NCBI RefSeq assembly: GCF_007197735.1
Contig: NZ_CP041637.1
Span: forward strand, 3,505,001-3,569,000
Direction of reading: 5' to 3'
DNA: 64,000 bases
DNA from: Formosa sediminum
GTDB lineage: Bacteria > Bacteroidota > Bacteroidia > Flavobacteriales > Flavobacteriaceae
Positions 8,140 to 16,427 of this stretch are shown here, one piece after another. Within the stretch, counting starts at the first letter, position 1; each line of letters opens with the position of its first letter. The position numbers and the translations under genes are program-made. Under the pieces are notes generated by a model that saw only the letters and a list, made by a program, of their open reading frames with translations, was not told the origin of the DNA and did no database searches.

Positions 8140-9885
8140 CTATGTGGTAATGCGTTTTAAAGTTGTTACCGACCGGGTAACTTCCTCTTCTAATTTATAT
8201 TGATTGACTTTAGCCTGTAGTTTGTTGCGGTAATACAGGTTAGAAAAATCAGAAATAAGATCGTCTTTAGTCACTTTATGTTTTGTAATCAATGCTTCTA
8301 ATTGCGCCTTTTCTATTTGGGGATGATGGCATAAATATTCAGATAAAACCACCAATAGCTTCATCTCGCTTTCGAGAGTTTTTTTTGCAAGGGCTAAGGC
8401 TTTTTCCATCATTTGTTTCATCTCTTGTTCTACGAATGCAAAATCGTGATAAAAAGGACTTTTTGAGAAATCACTATCATACCTAAGAGTATATTCACCT
8501 AAACCACTAATTTTATACATATTGGTTAAAAACACCGTCGCTTTATTTATATCTGAAGACGATCCTGAAGTCACATATTCTTTTCCAAATATTAATTCTT
8601 CTGCAGCCAATCCACCTAAATACATGGCCACATAATTAATTATATCCTTTCTATAATGAAAATTACATGGTGGCAAGGCTAACACAAAACCAAAACAATT
8701 TTCGGTACTTTTAGAATGTACATGTTCCGGAACATGTTTTAAAAGGATAGCCGATAAAATGGCATGGCCACTTTCGTGAACAGCTACTATGGCTTGTAAG
8801 TCATCATAGGTATTTTTTCTCAAATTTTCCATGGGTAAATACAATGCAATCTGTTTAACCGCTACAACGCTTTTATTACTTTTGTAATAGACAATAATTT
8901 TGGAGTTTTCCACTTTTAATTCAATACTGGTAATTGATTTTTTTTGTTGTAAAACTTCATAAATAATATTTGGAATATGAGATTTCACTAAGGTGTTTAC
9001 TGTTGTAAAAACCGGACGCGCTCCTTGAGATGGAAATACACCTTCATTGTAAATAAGTTCTTCGAGAGTAGCATCCATAATGAATTGAATTCCTGAATAC
9101 AACGCCAATGTATCTTTCAATTTAGAAAGTTCTGTAGCTATAATCTCCTTATAGGCTTGTTTAGATAATGCAGGAAAAATGATATGGGTATTACCAAGTC
9201 TAGACACTTGTTCTTTGCGAAATAGTTTAAATAACGCGGATTTAATTTCAGGGAGCGTAATTTTTAGAGACATGGCATAATAAATGTCCGCAGATACATC
9301 AGAACTAAAATTATTGACCATGTGGTAGGCATCATCTAAATTACCTATTATGAAAACAATACTTTTAGAAAAATCTAAGCCTTTACTGCTTTTATGGTCT
9401 ACTTCCGAAGGTGCTATATAGCCTGTATCTAAAAGCTCCCAAATTATCCGTGTTTTCTCTTCATCAGTTTCACATAAATTGTTATCTAAAGTTCTGGCTA
9501 ACTGAAATTCATCTAAAATTAGGGCTACAGATGGTTGTTTCATATCTTCATCTTTAAATATCTTTTGAATATTTAAAATATTAGAATGGCTATTTTTATC
9601 AGAATTGCCCATATCGAAATGATATACAGAATCACGCATATCCAATAATTCCATTATGCGTTTTATCAAACTAGTTTTACCAACACCTGTTAAACCCCAT
9701 ATATTAACAACCATAGGCCGCTCTTGAAAATCGGCTAAAATATACCAAGGCCGGATGTTTGCACAAACTTGATTAATAGCCTTATCTATACCGAAAAATT
9801 CTGTTTTTAAAACAGTATTCACTTTTTCCAGTCGCATATGTTTATATTCTAAATGTGCTTTTATCTGATCCAATTTGCTTGCCAT
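8140..9885 (-). CDS. Clp-like AAA+ ATPase fused to an FtsH-type M41 zinc peptidase
   Basis: 581 residues in one chain. The N-terminal half is an AAA+ module: Walker A GLTGVGKT (64-71), Walker B LILDEF (122-127) and a Clp/Hsp100-like sensor 2 around SQGARP (286-291). The C-terminal half is an M41 peptidase: zinc motif HESGH at 370-374, LGGLAAEELIFG near 422-433 and the third-ligand Asp in SGSSSDINKAT (about 444). Unlike FtsH it has no transmembrane segments, and its ATPase is not of the FtsH type. It should be a soluble ATP-driven protease. I chose the ATG at 9885 because a -7 box places transcription start near 9911, between it and the ATG at 9912. It is divergent from WYL-2 and followed by the DprA-like gene. 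Confidence 0.85.
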   Translation of the reverse strand: MASKLDQIKAHLEYKHMRLEKVNTVLKTEFFGIDKAINQVCANIRPWYILADFQERPMVVNIWGLTGVGKTSLIKRIMELLDMRDSVYHFDMGNSDKNSHSNILNIQKIFKDEDMKQPSVALILDEFQLARTLDNNLCETDEEKTRIIWELLDTGYIAPSEVDHKSSKGLDFSKSIVFIIGNLDDAYHMVNNFSSDVSADIYYAMSLKITLPEIKSALFKLFRKEQVSRLGNTHIIFPALSKQAYKEIIATELSKLKDTLALYSGIQFIMDATLEELIYNEGVFPSQGARPVFTTVNTLVKSHIPNIIYEVLQQKKSITSIELKVENSKIIVYYKSNKSVVAVKQIALYLPMENLRKNTYDDLQAIVAVHESGHAILSAILLKHVPEHVHSKSTENCFGFVLALPPCNFHYRKDIINYVAMYLGGLAAEELIFGKEYVTSGSSSDINKATVFLTNMYKISGLGEYTLRYDSDFSKSPFYHDFAFVEQEMKQMMEKALALAKKTLESEMKLLVVLSEYLCHHPQIEKAQLEALITKHKVTKDDLISDFSNLYYRNKLQAKVNQYKLEEEVTRSVTTLKRITT

Positions 9886-9917
9886 ACCTGTTATAATTTG
9901 ATTACAAAACAAAAAAA

Positions 9918-9945
9918 CAAAAATAGACCGACAATTTGTGTCGGT
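9918..9945 (-). promoter_or_regulatory. promoter of the AAA-M41 gene with an embedded operator palindrome
   Basis: TATTTTTG on the minus strand (9918-9925) is a -7 box. Immediately upstream lies a perfect palindrome ACCGACA (9927-9933), 5-bp centre, TGTCGGT (9939-9945). The palindrome thus fills the spacer between the -7 and -33 regions, a position expected for repression. It also lies 57 bp upstream of the WYL-2 start codon. A degenerate copy is found at 12887-12905. Confidence 0.6.
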
Positions 9946-10001
9946 TTAAAATATTATTTTTAAATTGTAAAACAAAACCACTGTATATAAAACACTATCA
10001 A

Positions 10002-10913
10002 ATGTCAAATCCATCATTATCAAAACGAACGCTTCATCTTTTAACTTTTATAAGAAACAAACATTATCCTACGAAAGCCGAGGTTTTAGAATACCTAAAA
10101 GATCAAGATATTTCGGTTTCGGAACGCACAATAGAACGAGAACTAAAGAGTCTAAGAAACGATTTTGGAATCGAGATCTCTCATTGTAGAAAGAACAGGG
10201 GCTATTACATAAATGAAGAAGAAAGTGTGGACTTAGTCTCTTTTTTCAAATATTTGGAATTGGTAAGTATAAGTGAAATTTTTTCCGAAGCTTTAATGAG
10301 CGACAACAAACTCAAGGAATACATACTTTTTGAAAACACACCTGTTTTAAATGGTATAGAAAACCTCGCTCCAATTTTAATCTCTATAAAACAAGGCTGT
10401 AAATTATCGTTCGAGCATTATAATTATTATAAGGACACGAAGAAGCAGTATACCATTTCACCTTTAATGATTAAGGAATATTTAAACCGGTGGTATGTTA
10501 TAGGTGTTGTTGATGATTTGAACACCATACGCATTTTCGGTATAGACAGACTGAGCGATCTAAAACAAGGTGACCTGCTATCTGTAAATAGAAAGGATTT
10601 TGAAGAAGATTTAAACAAATTCAGTAGCATTGTTGGGGTGCGTGTAAATGATGCTTCATTGGAAAACATTGTTTTAAAAACCCATGAAAAACACATGCGC
10701 TATCTTAAAAGTTTGCCGCTTCATCAATCTCAATACATTTTACCCGATACTGAATCTGGATATTATAAAGTGGGTTATAATATTATTCCTAATTACGAAT
10801 TCGACATCCAAATATTAAAAATGAGCATGGAAGTTGAAGTAATTTCACCACCTAGTTACCGGAATCATATAAAAAAGGAAATTGAAAAAATTTATAATAA
10901 ATATCAAGATTAA
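10002..10913 (+). CDS. WYL-domain transcriptional regulator 2
   Basis: 303 residues: an N-terminal HTH of the winged type (the stretch DISVSERTIERELKSLRNDFG, about residues 34-54, is recognition-helix-like), then a WYL domain (SPLMIKEYLNRWYVIGVVDD, about 134-153, and FGIDRL after it), then a WCX-like C-terminus. The start at 10002 gives a normal N-terminus; an upstream in-frame ATG at 9936 lies inside the ACCGACA palindrome and would add 22 residues. It stops 6 bp before the DUF2779 gene, so the two form an operon. It most likely controls the divergent AAA-M41 promoter through the palindrome between them. Confidence 0.85.
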   Translation: MSNPSLSKRTLHLLTFIRNKHYPTKAEVLEYLKDQDISVSERTIERELKSLRNDFGIEISHCRKNRGYYINEEESVDLVSFFKYLELVSISEIFSEALMSDNKLKEYILFENTPVLNGIENLAPILISIKQGCKLSFEHYNYYKDTKKQYTISPLMIKEYLNRWYVIGVVDDLNTIRIFGIDRLSDLKQGDLLSVNRKDFEEDLNKFSSIVGVRVNDASLENIVLKTHEKHMRYLKSLPLHQSQYILPDTESGYYKVGYNIIPNYEFDIQILKMSMEVEVISPPSYRNHIKKEIEKIYNKYQD

Positions 10914-10919
10914 ACTATA

Positions 10920-12875
10920 ATGAACACGGAACGCTACCTTACTAAATCCAGATTTAAATTAGGATTGGAATGCCCAACAAAACTATTTTACACACGTAAA
11001 TCAGAATATGTAAACCAACAACTCTCAAATCCGTTTTTAGAAGCCTTGGCAGAAGGTGGGTTTCAGGTAGAAGAACTAGCACGAATGCAATACCCTGATG
11101 GAATTGCAATTCTAGGTAATGATTGGAATTACGGTCTTTTGGCACAGAAAACAGAAAAGCTGCTACAACAAGATCAAGTTGTGATTTTTGAAGCAGCCTT
11201 TCTATACAACAGTTTATTTATACGAGTAGATATTTTAGAAAAAAAAGGAAATCATATAAACCTTTTTGAAGTTAAGGCTAAATCGGTAAACGCAAATAAC
11301 CATGAATCTTTCATAGGAAAGCGCGGAGGGCTTACTGCTGGATGGTCTACCTACCTTTATGATGTTGCATTTCAAAAATATGTAATACAAAAATGCCACC
11401 CAGATTGGAAAATTAAATCTTTTTTAAAACTAGTAAATAAAGATGCAGTTGCCACGGTCGATGGTATAAATCAGTGTTTTAAGATTTCAAAATCATCCGA
11501 TTTAAGAACAGGAATAATTAAAAAGGAAGGCTTGCTGTTAGACGATCTTGGTGAGAATTTATTATCGGATATTAATATAGAAGTAGAGCTTGAGTATATC
11601 TATAAAAATAATCCACTTAATGAAACACTAGGTTTTGAAGCATTACTTATTATGTTTCGAGATCATTATGCTCAGGACAAGAAACTAATAGAGCCCATCG
11701 GAAGTCAGTGCAAAAGTTGTGAGTATTATACCGAACCCCCTACTGAAAGTGCAAAAAGTGGATTCCATGACTGTTGGACTACTCAGTTACAAATTACTAA
11801 CCAAGCAGCAAATATGCCCAAGGTGTATGATGTTTGGAACTTTAGAGGGGCAAAGAAATTAATCGAATCTGGAAAATATTTTATCTCAGATTTAAACGAA
11901 GCGGATGTAAATCCGCAATCCGAAGCGCTTAAAATTTCGAATTCAGAAAGACGTTGGATACAAGTGGAAAAGGAGCAACAAAATGACAACACCCCATTTA
12001 TAGAATTAGACGGCTTAAAACTAGAAATGTCCACCTGGGTTTACCCTTTAAATTTTATTGATTTTGAGACTTCTATGGTGGCTTTACCCTTTACGGCTGG
12101 CAGACACCCATACGAACAAACCGCTTTCCAGTTTTCCCATCATATTGTTTATGAAGATGGTCGCATAAATCATGCTACAGAATATTTAAATGCTACTGTT
12201 GGGGAATTTCCCAATTTCAAATTTGTAAGAGCATTAAAACAAGCTTTGGAAAAAAATGAGGGAAGTATTTTTAGATATCACAATCATGAAAATACAGTTT
12301 TAAATCAAATTCATGATCAGTTAGCGGATTCCAATGAACCAGATAAAACCGAACTTCAGGCATTTATAGAACGTATTACACACTCCCCGGGAAATCGCAC
12401 CAAAAAATGGCAAGGAACACGTGATATGATAGACCTGTACCGCGTAGTAAAGGATTATTATTATCACCCCATTACCGAGGGTTCGATATCAATCAAGGCT
12501 ATTTTGCCGGCAGTATTAAATTCGAGTATGTTTTTAAAAGAAAAATATGCTAACCCAATAGAAGACATACAAGTAACTAGTAAAAATTTTAATGAAGATC
12601 ATGCTTTTATTACTATAAAAGACGGTCTAGTTATTAGTCCTTATAAAACACTCCCTGCTTTATTTGAAGATTGGTCTGAAAACCAGTTGGAAGATTTAGT
12701 TTCAGAAATGAGTTCTATTTCAGATGGAGGGGCTGCCCTTACTGCATATAGCAAATTACAATTTGAAACGATGCAGGAAAGTGAACGTTTGGAAATATCA
12801 AAAGGCCTTTTAAAATATTGCGAACTAGATACTTTGGCGATGGTTATGATTTATGAATATTTTAAATCATTGTAA
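10920..12875 (+). CDS. DUF2779 protein: Cas4-like nuclease fused to a DEDD exonuclease
   Basis: 651 residues. The N-terminal half has Cas4/AddB-like features: an early Cys (C18 in LECPTKL), the PD-(D/E)XK residues D104 (RVDIL), E117 and K119 (FEVKAKS), and a later cluster C264-x2-C267 with C285, together suggesting an Fe-S nuclease. The C-terminal half (DUF2779) has DnaQ/RNase H-fold exonuclease residues: D380 and E382 in FIDFETS, a YHNHEN motif (452-457), D504 in MIDLY and D637 in YCELDT. It is co-transcribed with WYL-2. Two nuclease folds in one chain suggest DNA or RNA degradation or end-processing; the domain reading is direct, the role inferred. Confidence 0.75.
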   Translation: MNTERYLTKSRFKLGLECPTKLFYTRKSEYVNQQLSNPFLEALAEGGFQVEELARMQYPDGIAILGNDWNYGLLAQKTEKLLQQDQVVIFEAAFLYNSLFIRVDILEKKGNHINLFEVKAKSVNANNHESFIGKRGGLTAGWSTYLYDVAFQKYVIQKCHPDWKIKSFLKLVNKDAVATVDGINQCFKISKSSDLRTGIIKKEGLLLDDLGENLLSDINIEVELEYIYKNNPLNETLGFEALLIMFRDHYAQDKKLIEPIGSQCKSCEYYTEPPTESAKSGFHDCWTTQLQITNQAANMPKVYDVWNFRGAKKLIESGKYFISDLNEADVNPQSEALKISNSERRWIQVEKEQQNDNTPFIELDGLKLEMSTWVYPLNFIDFETSMVALPFTAGRHPYEQTAFQFSHHIVYEDGRINHATEYLNATVGEFPNFKFVRALKQALEKNEGSIFRYHNHENTVLNQIHDQLADSNEPDKTELQAFIERITHSPGNRTKKWQGTRDMIDLYRVVKDYYYHPITEGSISIKAILPAVLNSSMFLKEKYANPIEDIQVTSKNFNEDHAFITIKDGLVISPYKTLPALFEDWSENQLEDLVSEMSSISDGGAALTAYSKLQFETMQESERLEISKGLLKYCELDTLAMVMIYEYFKSL

Positions 12876-12886
12876 TTAAAATTTAC

Positions 12887-12922
12887 ACCGACATATTTTG
12901 ACGGACTTACAATATACATTTG
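12887..12922 (+). promoter_or_regulatory. second ACCGACA operator copy plus -7 box
   Basis: ACCGACA (12887-12893), 5-bp centre, TGACGGA (12899-12905) repeats the WYL-2 palindrome with the left arm exact and two mismatches in the right arm, and the same spacing. A -7 box TACATTTG follows at 12915-12922, so the site would lie over the -33 region. The downstream genes are the small ORF at 12953, the hydrolase and the cREC protein. Confidence 0.45.
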
Positions 12923-12952
12923 TTGAATAACATTACTTTATTTGATAGAATT

Positions 12953-13060
12953 ATGAGTAAATCTATAAAGAAAATAAAAATTCATGGTATTACATCTGCA
13001 ACATCAGATAAGGGTGCAAAAAACAATTCCGAGATGGCATTCAGATCATTAAGAAAATAA
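12953..13060 (+). CDS. small basic protein, 35 residues
   Basis: ATG to TAA frame encoding a 35-residue lysine/arginine-rich peptide (starts MSKSIKKIKIHGI, ends MAFRSLRK). The start codon lies 30 bp after the -7 box TACATTTG. I recognise no family. Its position, alone between an apparent regulated promoter and the hydrolase gene, makes a real small gene plausible, but nothing beyond the open frame and promoter supports it. Confidence 0.35.
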   Translation: MSKSIKKIKIHGITSATSDKGAKNNSEMAFRSLRK

Positions 13061-13139
13061 ATGGATAACACTGCCTAGCTTCAAGAAAGCTTTCTAGCAA
13101 AACATATTTATATCACTATTTATAAAAATAGAAAAAATT

Positions 13140-13634
13140 ATGAACATACTATACATTCACGGCTTAAATGGAAGTTTAAGTGCTGAAAAAAGAACAATTT
13201 TAGAAAAAAAAGGAACAGTATATGCGCCTGCGATAGACTTTGAAAACACACCAGATAGCATAGTACAAATTATAGCAAGTTATCAAGAAATAGACATCAA
13301 TGTTGTTATTGGCTCTAGTATGGGAGGATTTGCCGGGTATTATGTTTCTAATGCATTGCAACGTCCAGCTTTGCTTTTTAATCCTGCTTTAGCAAAACGA
13401 TCGGTATTGCAAAATGTCCCTGAATTACCTTATAATAAAAGCGTGCTAAAACACATTATTTTAGGCACAGCAGATAACGTTATAGACCCAAAGGATACGT
13501 TACAATTTCTTGGGAACACTATAGCATTTCACCCTGAGTACTCCATTCATTTGTATAATGATTTGGCACATCGAATTCCCGTAAAAATATTCGAAGAAGC
13601 TGTCTCAGAATTTTTCAGTAAACTTTGTTATTAA
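13140..13634 (+). CDS. YqiA/YcfP-type alpha/beta hydrolase
   Basis: 164 residues, a small alpha/beta-fold esterase of the YqiA type. The N-terminal YIHGLNGS carries the oxyanion loop. The nucleophile elbow is G-S-S60-M-G-G. LGTADNVID supplies a likely Asp, and AHRIP near residue 146 the His. No signal peptide, so it is cytoplasmic. It is followed after 2 bp by the cREC gene, so the two are translationally close and probably one operon. The substrate is unknown; the pairing with a predicted cyclic-phosphate-processing protein raises the possibility of an RNA-end or nucleotide ester substrate, which is inference. Confidence 0.75.
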   Translation: MNILYIHGLNGSLSAEKRTILEKKGTVYAPAIDFENTPDSIVQIIASYQEIDINVVIGSSMGGFAGYYVSNALQRPALLFNPALAKRSVLQNVPELPYNKSVLKHIILGTADNVIDPKDTLQFLGNTIAFHPEYSIHLYNDLAHRIPVKIFEEAVSEFFSKLCY

Positions 13635-13636
13635 TT

Positions 13637-14551
13637 ATGAAAAAATTGTTTCTAGATGATTTAAGAACGGTGGATATGGTATATTCTAAATTTATGGTTT
13701 CAGAATTTGATGTTGTAAGAAGTTATCATGAATTTGTAACATTTATCATTAAAAATGGCCTTCCAGAATTCATCAGTTTTGATAATGATTTAGGTTTAGA
13801 TGAAAACGGAGAACTTGCACCGGATGGTTTGGCTGCTGCTAAATGGCTAGTGTACAAATCGGGCTTAGATTTAAGCAGTTTAGAGTTTCATGTGCATTCT
13901 GCTAATCCCGTTGCTGCTGAACAAATTCGTGGACTTCTTAGTAATTATATTAATTTTTTAAATAAAAATAATTCCAATTTAACGATTGTGAAGGAAGATG
14001 AAGAGAACATAAATGAATTGGAAAGTCTTAAGCAAAGTTTTATAGAGGTTAGAGAACTCCTTAACGGGAAGGAATCGAAAGTATGTTTTTTTGATTATTT
14101 TGGCATTGATATCAACGATAAAAATATGAATATAGACGAAACTTTACAGCAAATTATTGAGTATAAAAAAAAGACCTTAAAAATTCCTAATACAGAAACT
14201 TTAGACGATATCAAAGAAATGGAAAACTATGATTATGAAATTACATCTTTGATTTTCGACTATTGTCTTTCTAAAAATTACAATATTAATGGGTTTCCTA
14301 TAAAATACTTAGATTTCATAGAACAAGAAGATGAAGATTTTTATGATTTTTTAAGTTTTGAGATCAAATCATATTATGGGCTTAAAAATGCACTACTCCA
14401 CGAGGAGGTCTTATTATTCTTTAAGACTTTTTACTACTATCCAGAAACTTCAGATCATACTGATGAGGCTTTTAGGGAAGATATCTTATTGGGAGTCCGA
14501 ATTTTAGAGGACACAGGTATCAGTCTTGAATTTAATAAAGAAGAGTATTAA
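13637..14551 (+). CDS. cyclic-phosphate-processing receiver (cREC) domain protein
   Basis: 304 residues. Residues 1-110 match the cREC receiver-like domain described from RNA-repair operons: LFLDDLRT (Asp 7 and 8), ISFDNDLG (48-53), DGLAAAKWL and HVHSANPVAA (85-94). This family is predicted to act on 2',3'-cyclic phosphate RNA ends or linked nucleotides. The remaining 190 residues are acidic and helical with no motif I recognise. The start at 13637 is the one that begins the domain; an ATG at 13625 overlaps the hydrolase stop. The same island carries an RtcB ligase about 8.5 kb away, which uses just such RNA ends. Confidence 0.7.
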   Translation: MKKLFLDDLRTVDMVYSKFMVSEFDVVRSYHEFVTFIIKNGLPEFISFDNDLGLDENGELAPDGLAAAKWLVYKSGLDLSSLEFHVHSANPVAAEQIRGLLSNYINFLNKNNSNLTIVKEDEENINELESLKQSFIEVRELLNGKESKVCFFDYFGIDINDKNMNIDETLQQIIEYKKKTLKIPNTETLDDIKEMENYDYEITSLIFDYCLSKNYNINGFPIKYLDFIEQEDEDFYDFLSFEIKSYYGLKNALLHEEVLLFFKTFYYYPETSDHTDEAFREDILLGVRILEDTGISLEFNKEEY

Positions 14552-14687
14552 TATGCTCTATAAGATTAACATATACCTGTTACTAACCCTTTAACAATTT
14601 TTAAAAGAAATTTGAAATTTATCCACCCTACATCCTATCCCAATCCAGAAAATAATACTGATTTGAGGAATTTCATTAAACTATATT

Positions 14688-14834
14688 ATGGCAAGAAATA
14701 AAAGAAAAGGGATCCAATACCCCAAACAATTCATGAAAACCATGAAAAAAATTAAAAGAAAACGTATGCGAAACTTTCCATTGCAAACCCCCATAAAAGA
14801 GCAAGAGTTTAACACTGCCTCTATGGTATTGTAA
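14688..14834 (+). CDS. small highly basic protein, 48 residues
   Basis: ATG to TAA frame. The first 30 residues are strongly basic (MARNKRKG..., KTMKKIKRKRMRNF); the C-terminus is neutral. A GAGGAA purine run lies about 20 bp upstream. An antisense frame of 108 codons overlaps it and looks no better. No family recognised; it could be a nucleic-acid-binding peptide or a remnant. Confidence 0.3.
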   Translation: MARNKRKGIQYPKQFMKTMKKIKRKRMRNFPLQTPIKEQEFNTASMVL

Positions 14835-15401
14835 TTTGGAGCCATATTTGAGATTACATTTTCGTAATAGGACTACTTCATAATTTATTGATTTTTTTTC
14901 TTCTTGAATACCCGGAATAGCATAGTCCCCGAAAATTATTTTAAAGTGGTAATAGTGTTCATTAATTTTCTGTTTATTTAAATCAAATAGCTTCAACCTC
15001 AAGCAGCCTGTGCTGTAAGGTTAAAAAATCCGTTTTCTAATACACAATACTAGTTAACAACCTCACTTCATGTTCTTTTGCTTTCCAATTTTTCTCTGGA
15101 TTTAGCAAACAAGTGCAATTAAATCCTCATTCTATATTTTATCGAAATTTCCATATTAGGATCTTTGCCTTGATTATTTGCTTCTACAAGTCTAATTATC
15201 GAGGCAACAAATGCGACTACTATTCCTATTAAAATATATTTGAAAAGTCATTAAAATGAAATCGTCTTATACGGCCGATTATTTGTAATAACATATCAAC
15301 TATAGTTACGATTACGAAGAATATACAAATCTTCTCAATAGGTTAATTTCCTTTTTTCATTGTTATTAAAATAGGTTTGATAAATCACAGTATGGATTGA
15401 T
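14835..15401. other. 567-bp stretch without a supported gene
   Basis: AT-rich, with stops in all frames at short intervals apart from an antisense frame of doubtful reality (up to 15002). It contains the second copy of the dispersed repeat at 15089-15120. Nothing else stands out. Confidence 0.5.
15089..15120 (+). repeat. dispersed repeat, copy 2
   Basis: Core GGATTTAGCAAACAAGTG, related to 2372-2405 (core GGATTTGCAAACAAGTG) in the same orientation. Both lie in non-coding gaps of the island. Confidence 0.4.
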
Positions 15402-16421
15402 TTAATTTTTTAATTCCGTTGAACTGATTAAACCTAAAGGTTTTTTATAATATTTATTATTTTCATCTGTAGTTAAAGATATATGTTGCCATTTATAAAT
15501 TAAATTCTGAAGTACATTCGGTTCAAATTTAAAAATTGGGCGTATGGTTAATTTGGTTCCAGAAGTCTTGTGAATGTTGTTTTTTTCAAAATAACTAAAA
15601 GAATCTCCAGACTCAAAAATGAAATTATTTGTCATAATATATCTGTCATGAGGTGTTTTTCTGGATAGTATAATAGATATATTTGAGAATCTTATATCGT
15701 GTTCATGCAAGGATTGTTCTACAAAACTATAAAGTTCGTCAACTGAACTATAAAGCGCTTCCCCTGGTTTAATAAAAAAGCTAATATTTATTCCTACACT
15801 ACCTGGCTTAAGTATCGTTTTTAATAAAGGGATAATATTTTCTTTAAAAGCTACATTGTCCTTTAAGCAATAACGATCACTTATAAGAATATCTCTAAAA
15901 CTATGTTTGTACTCAAATAGTTGTTCCCAATGCGTCAGAATTTCCTCTTCTTTTCCAACGGCGTAATGCTGAACATAAAATATGCGCTGCTTAGAAATTG
16001 TTTTCCATTTTAATAAGTCATTTTCAGGAGTTATAAAAAAATAGGGGTTATTCAACTCGTATTTTTCTGCACTATGATTATATTCTCTACCTAACCAAAA
16101 CGAGCTAAACGGATGCTTTAATTTACTATACACATCCACGCGTTTAAGGTTCCTAAATTCGTTTTGACAATGTGATGAAATTTTAGTGTTATTTCTACCT
16201 GTGGTAAATTTATTTATTAAAACGGTTGCTAATTGTGCCGTTTTATTGTCTAGTTCATTTATTACTTGTTTTAAATCCGTCTCAAGTTTAATGTCAGATT
16301 TTGATTTAAAAAAATCAAAAATCTCAGCTAGAGTATCAGCCTCTTCAGAAAATCGTTCAGAGTTTGAAAATGTTTTAAAAAAATGTATAAGATAAAGGTC
16401 ATCAATATAAGAAATCATCAT
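15402..16421 (-). CDS. uncharacterised partner of the left DUF3696-type ATPase
   Basis: 339 residues, soluble, no family recognised. It is homologous to the protein at 22177. Both have a hydrophobic strand ending in Asp-x-Tyr (ILISDRY, D182 here), then a block like ENIIPLLKTILKP, and later a strand followed by H-x-R (H258-D-R260), N-N-F, S-G and F-x-x-F (about 265-278). It follows the ATPase gene after 6 bp, so the two are one operon. The conserved His, Arg, Asn and Asp suggest an active or binding site. The H-x-R strand recalls phospholipase-D-like folds, but the true HxK(x4)D motif is absent. Confidence 0.8.
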   Translation of the reverse strand: MMISYIDDLYLIHFFKTFSNSERFSEEADTLAEIFDFFKSKSDIKLETDLKQVINELDNKTAQLATVLINKFTTGRNNTKISSHCQNEFRNLKRVDVYSKLKHPFSSFWLGREYNHSAEKYELNNPYFFITPENDLLKWKTISKQRIFYVQHYAVGKEEEILTHWEQLFEYKHSFRDILISDRYCLKDNVAFKENIIPLLKTILKPGSVGINISFFIKPGEALYSSVDELYSFVEQSLHEHDIRFSNISIILSRKTPHDRYIMTNNFIFESGDSFSYFEKNNIHKTSGTKLTIRPIFKFEPNVLQNLIYKWQHISLTTDENNKYYKKPLGLISSTELKN

Positions 16422-16427
16422 AGCGCT

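Noticed and set aside
14676-15002. A 108-codon minus-strand frame in the gap after the cREC gene
   Set aside because: It starts in AT-rich sequence without a promoter, has no recognisable domain and overlaps the small basic ORF on the other strand. Neither frame is strong.
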